DNA of 64,000 bases, from assembly GCA_938084055.1 (NCBI GenBank), contig CALKDK010000009.1:96415-160414 (forward strand). The letters are read 5' to 3'. A model generated the notes under the pieces. That model saw nothing but the letters and a program-made list of their open reading frames with translations. It did no database searches and was not told where the DNA came from. Each line of letters begins with the position of its first letter. The first letter of the stretch is position 1. Source of the DNA: an uncultured Luminiphilus sp. Lineage in GTDB: Bacteria > Pseudomonadota > Gammaproteobacteria > Pseudomonadales > Halieaceae. Below are positions 57,366-64,000 of this stretch, piece after piece. The position numbers and the translations under genes are program-made.

Positions 57366-58010
57366 ATGAGCGAACGAGAACTCAGTCCCGTAGATCAGGT
57401 CTTGGTTGAAATAGACGGGATGCTGCGGACGCTGTCACGCCGCGGGGCAACCGCCGCCCGCCCCTCACCCGCTGAGGGTCACGCAGAAGCCAATCTCTCT
57501 GACCGGGAGCGTAAACACGTCGCCGGACTCATGCGCGTCAATCATACGGGAGAGGTATGTGCCCAGGCGCTTTATCAGGGTCAGGCGCTCACCGCCAAAA
57601 CAGCGGGAACCCGCGCAGAAATGCAGGAGGCGGCACAGGAAGAAATCGATCATCTGGTCTGGTGCGAGGCGCGCCTTGATGAGCTGGATGCTCGCCCCAG
57701 TGTACTCAACCCGATTTTTTATGGCGCATCGCTGGCCATGGGTGCCGCCGCGGGACTCGTCGGTGACCGCGTCAGTCTCGGATTCGTACACGCCACAGAA
57801 GAACGGGTAGCAAGCCACCTGCGCAGCCATCTGAAGGCACTCCCCGAAAGAGATCGGAAATCCCAGCTAATACTCCAGAAGATGCTTGAAGACGAGGAGC
57901 GCCACGGGGAGAACGCTCTCCAGGCTGGCGGGATGGAACTTCCAAGGCAGGTGAAGACGGCGATGACACGAGCAGCCAAACTGATGACCGGTAGCACCTA
58001 CTGGGTTTAA
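57366..58010 (+). CDS. coq7: 2-polyprenyl-3-methyl-6-methoxy-1,4-benzoquinone monooxygenase (Coq7)
   Basis: A 214-residue di-iron hydroxylase of ubiquinone synthesis. The iron ligands are in MRVNHTGEVCAQALYQGQ (His60, Glu63), QEEIDHLVWCEARL (Glu93, His96) and the later DEERHGENALQAG; the family's four-helix bundle is complete. It is monocistronic or a late gene of the purine run, and is convergent with the OsmC gene. Confidence 0.95.
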   Translation: MSERELSPVDQVLVEIDGMLRTLSRRGATAARPSPAEGHAEANLSDRERKHVAGLMRVNHTGEVCAQALYQGQALTAKTAGTRAEMQEAAQEEIDHLVWCEARLDELDARPSVLNPIFYGASLAMGAAAGLVGDRVSLGFVHATEERVASHLRSHLKALPERDRKSQLILQKMLEDEERHGENALQAGGMELPRQVKTAMTRAAKLMTGSTYWV

Positions 58011-58083
58011 CCCTAACCATCAGGTCCCCGGTCTAGGGTCTAAGGCCCGCAGCTGCCTGTCGGGAGGCGGGGACAGCCAATTT

Positions 58084-58100
58084 CGGGTTAGCGAAACCCG
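58084..58100. terminator. Hairpin between convergent coq7 and the OsmC gene
   Basis: A perfect 6-bp stem, CGGGTT then 5 loop bases then AACCCG, in the 195-bp gap between the two convergent genes. No clear T-run is seen on either strand, so terminator function is only possible. The gap holds no supported gene. Confidence 0.3.
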
Positions 58101-58205
58101 CAACCCCCTGGCCCGGGACGACCCCTGCGGTCCTGTGCCGTGTCATGACGGGTAAAAGATCAAGACTCGCAGGGCCCGCCCGGCGATCAGCACGCCGGAC
58201 CCCGC

Positions 58206-58634
58206 TCAATTGGCCTGTTCGGCTTCGATGGCAAAACTGTGGGAGACAGTAACCCCCGCCCGGGACAGCATGATAGAAGCGGAGCAATATTTCTCCGCTG
58301 ACAGCTCCACCGCCCGACGGACCTGGCTTTCCTTGAGATCATTCCCCGCAACAATGAAGTGAAGATTCATCGATTGGAAGACAGCGGGCACGTCGTCAAC
58401 GCGTTCCGCGTGTAACTCGACGCGACAGGCCGTGATCCGCTGGCGCGCCTTTTTCAGGATGGAGATCACGTCATAAATGGCGCAACCCCCGGTACCCAGG
58501 AGGAGCATCTCCATGGGGCGCAGGGACTGGTTGCGCCCCCCGAGATCCTCGGGGCCATCCATGACAACCGAATGGCCGCTCCCCGACTCACCAACAAACA
58601 GTGCGTTATCCACCCATTTTACCGTGCCTTCCAC
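58206..58634 (-). CDS. OsmC-family protein
   Basis: A 142-residue member of the OsmC/Ohr superfamily, closest in layout to YhfA. The two conserved cysteines are Cys51 (LLGTGGCAIYDVISIL) and Cys117 (SAEKYCSASIMLSRAG). OsmC and Ohr proteins reduce organic hydroperoxides through this thiol pair; YhfA-type members remain uncharacterised. The neighbouring crp is divergent, the same arrangement as vfr in Pseudomonas. Confidence 0.9.
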   Translation of the reverse strand: MEGTVKWVDNALFVGESGSGHSVVMDGPEDLGGRNQSLRPMEMLLLGTGGCAIYDVISILKKARQRITACRVELHAERVDDVPAVFQSMNLHFIVAGNDLKESQVRRAVELSAEKYCSASIMLSRAGVTVSHSFAIEAEQAN

Positions 58635-58795
58635 CGACTTTACCCCCTGATTGCGACTGATCTTTGGTCGCGGAGACTACCACAGAGACCATTTATCCCC
58701 TGCGGGCGGTGAGACAAGCGGAAATTTGAGCTATTCTATTGGCTGGATGACATAACGAGCCGTCGACCTTGCGACCGCTCCCTGAGGAACCCGTC

Positions 58796-59476
58796 ATGAA
58801 GACCGAAGTTTTGCGTCGCATTCCAGAGGCCGAAAGCTTCCTCCGCCATTGCGAGGGGCTATCGTTTAAACAACGCCAAACTATATTTAAACAGGGTGAG
58901 GTCAGTGACTCGCTTTATTTGGTTCTCGATGGCTCTGTCTCGGTCATCATCGACGACGATCAGGACTCGGATCAGGAGATGGTGGTCAGCTACCTGAATC
59001 CGGGCGACTTCTTCGGTGAGATGGGACTCTTCGGCGAGGATGTCCGCTCTGCTAACCTCGTTGCCCGGGTGCCATCGGAAGTGGCTCGGATCAGCTATGA
59101 ACGCTTCCATCAGGTGCGGGGCAACTATGCTGACCTCATGTTTGAGCTGGCCACCCAGGTTGGCAATCGGCTGAGAACCACAACCCGCAAGCTGACCGAT
59201 CTCGCCTTTGTGGACGTGGCAGGGCGCATAGCACAAACCCTCAACGACCTCACCATGGAACCCGATGCGATGACGCATCCCGACGGCATGCAGATCCGTA
59301 TTACCCGCCAGGAGTTGGGCAAGATTGTCGGCTGTTCTCGGGAAATGGCGGGACGGGTGCTCAAGGCGCTGAGGCAGGACGGCCTCATCGAGGTATCGGG
59401 CAAAACCATTGTCGTTTTGAGGGAACCCAAAACCACTGAACTTGACGCCTCGGGGCAAATTGTCGGGGAATATTGA
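58796..59476 (+). CDS. crp: Crp/Vfr-type cyclic-nucleotide-dependent regulator
   Basis: A 226-residue transcription factor of the CRP/Vfr group. The cyclic-nucleotide pocket holds PGDFFGEMGLFGEDVRSANLVAR, with the Glu and Arg that contact cAMP. A dimer helix follows, then the helix-turn-helix RQELGKIVGCSREMAGRVLK, whose recognition helix (SREMAGRVLK) is close to E. coli CRP. The ATG at 58796 was preferred to the longer frame from 58769. It is divergent from the OsmC gene; the acyltransferase lies beyond it. Confidence 0.93.
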   Translation: MKTEVLRRIPEAESFLRHCEGLSFKQRQTIFKQGEVSDSLYLVLDGSVSVIIDDDQDSDQEMVVSYLNPGDFFGEMGLFGEDVRSANLVARVPSEVARISYERFHQVRGNYADLMFELATQVGNRLRTTTRKLTDLAFVDVAGRIAQTLNDLTMEPDAMTHPDGMQIRITRQELGKIVGCSREMAGRVLKALRQDGLIEVSGKTIVVLREPKTTELDASGQIVGEY

Positions 59477-59708
59477 GCGCTGCAACCGCCGACGAGGCCT
59501 GGGCGGACTAGCGAGTAGTTCCGGAGACGCTGCGGGCAATATGCGCAAAACCCCTAAAAACAAGCTGCTCGCCACTGGATGATACCGGGACCCGGTTATT
59601 CCTAATCTATGCGCCTTACCCCAACAAAACCAACGTCAGCGAGCCGAATTTTGTTGCGGTCGGATACAAGGGGGGCGGTCCCGCTGAGGTTGAGCCGTCT
59701 ACACCGCC

Positions 59709-61607
59709 ATGAACCGTGAGCACCAAACCCATATTGATGGGCTGCGGGGAATTGCTGTCCTGTCGATCCTGCTGTTTCACCTCGACATACCGGGTGCGGA
59801 AGCCGGATTTCTTGGGGTAGACATGTTCTTCGTGGTCTCCGGCTACCTGATCACCGGTCAGATCCTGCGCCTCACTGCGGACAACACATTTTCCCTGGCT
59901 CGCTTCTACCTTCGACGCGCCAGGCGCCTGCTGCCAGCACTATGCGTCACGCTGCTTGGCACTCTGGGCGCTGGGTATCTTTTTCTTTCACCCCACGATT
60001 TTTCACTACTGGCGTATTCGGTGCTCGCAAGTGAGTTTTTTTACTCAAATTTTTATTTCTGGGCTACAGCTGGTTATTTTTCAGATATATCCCAAAGCAA
60101 GATTTTACTTCATACGTGGTCCCTTTCTCTGGAAGAGCAGTTCTATCTTGTCTGGCCACTGCTGCTGCTACTGCTACTGCGATTTACTAAAAAGCCGGAG
60201 CGTATATTCACGCCGCTGATCGGGGTGGCGGTTATTTGTCTATCCCTAAGCCAATGGGCAGCGCTCACCGTCCCGGAGGCGGCCTTTTATCTTTTACCCT
60301 TTCGGTTCCACGAATTTATGGTGGGTGGATTAGCTTACTTTCTCGGCAACTCCCAAATCACAAAACTGCAGGCGATGGGCTGTGAGGCTCTCGCCGTGTG
60401 CGGCTTTACGCTGCTCGCCCTGTCCTTTTACCTATTCGACGCCGGCACCACATTTCCCGGACTCGCGTCATTGATTCCAAGCTTTGGCGTAGCACTTCTT
60501 CTGGTGGCGGCAGGCCACAGCACATCAGGTCGACTATTGTCCTGGATGCCGTTGAGGCGGGTCGGCCTGGCTTCCTACTCGATATACCTCATCCATTGGC
60601 CATTAATCGCGTTTACCCAGAAGTTGGGTGCCACCACTGGCAACATTCCTACGGAATCTATCCTGTTTGTGGCGTCCATCGCGCTGGGCTACGCCTCGTT
60701 TCGCTATATTGAACAACCTTTCAGAAATCCCAAATTGCCGGTCTTTCACCCGGGAACGTTCCTGCCGCTTTCTGTCCTTAGTTTCTCGCTGCTGGCCATA
60801 CTGGCCACAGTGACCGTTGCAAAGGACGGCTATCCAGATCGGTTTCCCCAGAGCTTACAAATGAGCCAGGAGGCACTGTTCTCAGAGCGAGAACGTTACT
60901 GGAATGCTTTCGGCAAAACCTCCCACAGTCAGCTCCGAATTAACGACAGCGAACATTACGTCCTCATTATTGGAAATTCCCACGCCCAGGACCTTGTCTA
61001 TGCGTTGCGGCAAAATGGCTTCCCGGGCAACTTGGAAATCATCATCACCCCCTTCAAGTGTTTTAATTTTGGCGTGGGTTCCGATCCGGCCGATGATGAC
61101 CTTTGTCAATCAGCCCGGGATCGCCTTCTGACAAGCCCTCTCCTGTCAGGTGCTGAGCGAATCTACCTGCATGAAGACTTTAATGGCGAGTGGGTAGCGG
61201 ACTTGCTCGGGTTTTTAAACGCATTAAGGGTGCGGTCACCGGCGCCCATTTATCTCTTCGGACCCAGACTAACGTTCAAGAAAAGCGTGCTGCAAATTGC
61301 CCATGAGCACGGGCGACTTTCGGGACTGCGTGACTACGCGATTTCCCAATCATTTCTTCCCGAAAGGGAGAATTTAAACAATAAGCTGCTGACCGTATTC
61401 AGTGACCAGAAACTCACTAACCTCGACATGCATTTTGTTGACACCCTGTCTGTCCAGTGCGGTGCGCAACGCGATACCTGCGACATCGTCTCCAGCAAGA
61501 CCAGCGGCTTTTTATATTTTGACAATTCCCATTTCACCGAGCAGGGTGCCGCCGAGTTCGGCGCTGAGCTGAGGGCAAAACACCCCGATCTTTTCCTGCT
61601 TCGCTGA
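59709..61607 (+). CDS. OafA-type acyltransferase with C-terminal SGNH domain
   Basis: A 632-residue O-acyltransferase, with about 10 membrane helices in the N-terminal acyltransferase-3 domain and a C-terminal SGNH hydrolase-like domain. The conserved start is HIDGLRGIAVLSILLFHLDI (His24), and GFLGVDMFFVVSGYLIT follows. The C-terminal domain has IIGNSHAQD (Ser424), and DNSHFTEQGAAEFG (Asp605, His608) supplies the rest of a triad; GNSH replaces the usual GDSH. It likely acetylates a surface glycan. Base composition is richer in A/T than its neighbours by eye, which suggests transfer. It lies alone between crp and trpC. Confidence 0.9.
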   Translation: MNREHQTHIDGLRGIAVLSILLFHLDIPGAEAGFLGVDMFFVVSGYLITGQILRLTADNTFSLARFYLRRARRLLPALCVTLLGTLGAGYLFLSPHDFSLLAYSVLASEFFYSNFYFWATAGYFSDISQSKILLHTWSLSLEEQFYLVWPLLLLLLLRFTKKPERIFTPLIGVAVICLSLSQWAALTVPEAAFYLLPFRFHEFMVGGLAYFLGNSQITKLQAMGCEALAVCGFTLLALSFYLFDAGTTFPGLASLIPSFGVALLLVAAGHSTSGRLLSWMPLRRVGLASYSIYLIHWPLIAFTQKLGATTGNIPTESILFVASIALGYASFRYIEQPFRNPKLPVFHPGTFLPLSVLSFSLLAILATVTVAKDGYPDRFPQSLQMSQEALFSERERYWNAFGKTSHSQLRINDSEHYVLIIGNSHAQDLVYALRQNGFPGNLEIIITPFKCFNFGVGSDPADDDLCQSARDRLLTSPLLSGAERIYLHEDFNGEWVADLLGFLNALRVRSPAPIYLFGPRLTFKKSVLQIAHEHGRLSGLRDYAISQSFLPERENLNNKLLTVFSDQKLTNLDMHFVDTLSVQCGAQRDTCDIVSSKTSGFLYFDNSHFTEQGAAEFGAELRAKHPDLFLLR

Positions 61608-61679
61608 CGGCTGGGACCCGGCCCATCGATTGACACCCCATCAAAGAATAATGACCGAAAAGTTGGCCAGCAGGGGCAG

Positions 61680-61710
61680 GCGCGCAGCGTTTAATTTTTA
61701 AAGCGCGCGC
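61680..61710. repeat. Imperfect inverted repeat between convergent genes
   Basis: GCGCGC, a short gap, then GTTTAA pair with TTAAAGCGCGC across a few T bases, in the 162-bp gap between the convergent acyltransferase and trpC genes. The stem is strong at its base, but no T-run follows, so it may be a bidirectional terminator or only a chance repeat. Confidence 0.35.
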
Positions 61711-61769
61711 TTCAGAAACAGGTTGAGCACATGCGCAGGCAGCCAACAAATAGAGTCAGGTAGCCAGGA

Positions 61770-62576
61770 TCAACCAAACAAACGCATCAACTCAGACCCC
61801 GGGTCATCGACACGCATAAAGGCCTCACCCACCAAAAACGTCTGCACGCCATGGGATCGCATGAGACTGACGTCTTCCCTCGTGTGAATGCCACTTTCTG
61901 TGACCACCTGAATGCCAGGAGGAATGTGTGGCAGCAAGTTGAGCGTGGTCTCCAAGCTCGTATCGAACGTGTGTAGGTTGCGATTATTGATGCCCAGCAG
62001 CGCAGGTTGCAGGTCGAGAGCCTCGTCGAGTTCCTCCCGATCGTGGACTTCCACCAGCACATCAAGGCCTACCTCATTCGCCACAGCATAGAGATCACGC
62101 AGGTGGTCCCGCTCAAGGCAGGCAACAATCAGCAGGATCGCATCCGCGCCCAGGGCCCTCGCCTCCCATATCTGGTAAGGATCTATCGTAAAGTCCTTGC
62201 GGATCACAGGGAGCGTGCAGGCACCGCGGGCCTCACTGAGGTAGGCATCGGCGCCCTGGAAAAAATCGATATCGGTCAATACCGAGAGGCAGGTCGCGCC
62301 ACCCGCTTCATAACTCGCGGCTATCTCTGCAGGGTGAAAATTTTCTCGAATGACCCCCTTACTGGGGCTCGCTCTCTTGACTTCGGCAATAACCGCCGGC
62401 GAACCTGAGCCCGCACGATGCCCTAGCGCGTCCGTAAACCCCCGCACCGGGGATGCGGCCCGCGCACCCTCAATCAGGGTCGACAGTGGGGTGACTCCCC
62501 GGCGCCCAGAGACTTCCTCGCGTTTTCTATCGATGATTTTTTTGAGGACAGTGGGTGTCGCCAGCTTCCCGCTCAT
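61770..62576 (-). CDS. trpC: Indole-3-glycerol phosphate synthase
   Basis: A 268-residue TIM-barrel enzyme of tryptophan synthesis, monofunctional here (no fused trpF). The catalytic regions are [18 protein letters not shown] and the lysine in [18 protein letters not shown], followed by [12 protein letters not shown] and [12 protein letters not shown]. Length is typical. It overlaps trpD by 4 bp. Confidence 0.97.
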   Translation of the reverse strand: MSGKLATPTVLKKIIDRKREEVSGRRGVTPLSTLIEGARAASPVRGFTDALGHRAGSGSPAVIAEVKRASPSKGVIRENFHPAEIAASYEAGGATCLSVLTDIDFFQGADAYLSEARGACTLPVIRKDFTIDPYQIWEARALGADAILLIVACLERDHLRDLYAVANEVGLDVLVEVHDREELDEALDLQPALLGINNRNLHTFDTSLETTLNLLPHIPPGIQVVTESGIHTREDVSLMRSHGVQTFLVGEAFMRVDDPGSELMRLFG

Positions 62577-63616
62577 ACCTGTTCAGCCTTGGCCCGCCGG
62601 GTGAAATCAACAAAGGCCTCCAACTTATCGATAGGTGCACCCGACGCCATAACGTCGTCCGCCGCCGAGATGCCCTCCTTCAACGAGCCCACGACCCCAG
62701 ACACATAGATCCCCGCACCGGCATTGAGGGCGATCATGGACCGCGCACTGGCAGAGATGGCATCGCTACGACCCGTCAGGGCCCGTTTGATCAGGTCTGC
62801 CGACTCCTCGGCAGAGGCGACACCCAGTCCCTTGAGCGACGAATGAGCGTGCCCATAATCCTCAGGCACTATCTGAAACCGTTCAACAACACCATCACGC
62901 ATCTCCCAAACCGAGGTCGGTGCGGCTATGGATATCTCGTCAAGGCCATCGGCGCTGTGCAGAACCAATGCGTGCTTGCTGCCCAGTTTACTGAGCGCCT
63001 CGGCCAATGACTGACAAAGCCCTGCTGTAAACACACCCAGAACCTGCCGCTCCACAAACGCGGGGTTGGTCAACGGACCCAGAATATTGAACAGGGTGCG
63101 CATGCCCAGGTCCTTTCGGGGACCCACCGCATGCCGCATGGCGTTGTGATGGGCAGGTGCAAACATGAAACCCAGGCCCACCTGATCAATAGAGGCCGCG
63201 ATGTCCTCGGGTGCCAGATCGAGGACAGCACCAAAAGCCTCCAAAGCATCGGAGGACCCGCTGGAACTGGAAACCGATCGATTGCCGTGCTTGGCAACGC
63301 GAGCACCCGCAGCAGCCACCACGAACGTCGCCGCTGTGGACACATTGAACAAATTGGCGCCATCGCCACCCGTACCGACAAGATCAATGAGGTCTTCCTG
63401 CGATACATGTACCCGCGTTACCAGGCTACGCATAACTTCGGCGGCACCGACAATCTCGTCTATGGTTTCCCCACGGATGCGAAGGGCAACGAGCAGGGCA
63501 CCTATTTGAGCCGGTGTTGCTTCACCTCCCATGACCTGAGCCATAACGCTCCGCATCTCCTCCCTGGCCAGGGATTGGCCGTCGACAAGGGTGTTAAGGG
63601 CCTGCTTGATATTCAT
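62573..63616 (-). CDS. trpD: Anthranilate phosphoribosyltransferase
   Basis: A 347-residue enzyme that transfers phosphoribose to anthranilate. The phosphate-binding motif is [36 protein letters not shown] and [22 protein letters not shown] are diagnostic. The glutamine-amidotransferase part is encoded separately by trpG upstream, 27 bp before. It overlaps trpC. Confidence 0.97.
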   Translation of the reverse strand: MNIKQALNTLVDGQSLAREEMRSVMAQVMGGEATPAQIGALLVALRIRGETIDEIVGAAEVMRSLVTRVHVSQEDLIDLVGTGGDGANLFNVSTAATFVVAAAGARVAKHGNRSVSSSSGSSDALEAFGAVLDLAPEDIAASIDQVGLGFMFAPAHHNAMRHAVGPRKDLGMRTLFNILGPLTNPAFVERQVLGVFTAGLCQSLAEALSKLGSKHALVLHSADGLDEISIAAPTSVWEMRDGVVERFQIVPEDYGHAHSSLKGLGVASAEESADLIKRALTGRSDAISASARSMIALNAGAGIYVSGVVGSLKEGISAADDVMASGAPIDKLEAFVDFTRRAKAEQV

Positions 63617-63643
63617 AATTAACCCGCTGCCATATGTGGGCGC

Positions 63644-64000
<357 letters not shown>

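Noticed and set aside
59585..59595. Palindrome CCGGGACCCGG after crp as a terminator or operator
   Set aside because: The stem is too short to support a terminator, no T-run follows closely, and such GC palindromes arise by chance in this composition.

Overview
The window looks like chromosomal DNA of a Gammaproteobacterium, GC-rich by eye (about 60 percent). The gene orders aroQ-accB-accC-prmA, dusB-fis-purH-purD, coq7-osmC-crp-trpCDG and argC-bactofilin-erpA-anmK-M23-tyrS are typical of Pseudomonas and its marine relatives. A polyserine-tract lipoprotein and the overall mix of genes suggest Cellvibrionales, perhaps the OM60/NOR5 (Halieaceae) group. That placement is inference; nothing here fixes the genus. 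I see no tRNA, rRNA, CRISPR array, insertion sequence or phage gene. No gene-free stretch exceeds about 245 bp.

Layout. 1-6.4 kb: the 3' end of asnS, an orphan ParA-type ATPase, cinA, pdxH, a gamma-glutamyltransferase and a hotdog thioesterase. 6.5-21.3 kb: a tightly packed same-strand run of 13 genes, many overlapping by 4 bp. It encodes a TonB-C-terminal-like secreted protein, a polyserine lipoprotein, several other lipoproteins, two membrane-anchored proteins with PEGA-like repeats (one ending in an FGE/SUMF-like domain), a MotA/TolQ/ExbB channel protein, a possible actin/Hsp70-fold protein, two VWA proteins with a TolR/ExbD-like membrane anchor, and an M48 protease. This is the most unusual part of the window and may be a proton-motive-force-driven envelope machine. 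21.4-29.3 kb: an exported amidohydrolase, a DEAD-box RNA helicase, an Old Yellow Enzyme homologue, then a minus-strand group (Kazal-like lipoprotein, dicarboxylate/amino-acid symporter, metallo-beta-lactamase-fold hydrolase, unknown protein).

29.4-38 kb: tyrS-sixA-nagZ on the minus strand, divergent from an M23 endopeptidase and anmK; then argC, a DUF6776-like protein, a bactofilin and erpA on the minus strand. NagZ and AnmK are both peptidoglycan-recycling enzymes. 37.7-41.2 kb: hemJ, hemL and hemB for tetrapyrrole synthesis, followed by a cysteine-containing exported protein. 41.2-46.8 kb: a NUDIX CoA pyrophosphatase, then a plus-strand run of a PfkB kinase, a pentapeptide-repeat protein, dsbD, a PCu(A)C copper chaperone and a DUF2333 protein. 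47-49.5 kb: two tandem alpha/beta hydrolases of the DUF900 type.

49.6-64 kb: aroQ-accB-accC-prmA (fatty-acid and aromatic synthesis, L11 methylation) diverges from dusB-fis-purH-purD. Then come coq7, an OsmC-family protein, a Crp/Vfr regulator, an OafA-type acyltransferase that appears inserted into an otherwise conserved block, and trpC, trpD and the 3' part of trpG running off the window. Starts were chosen from ribosome-binding sites, signal peptides and alignment to remembered family members. Several differ from the longest reading frame, and this is noted where it matters.
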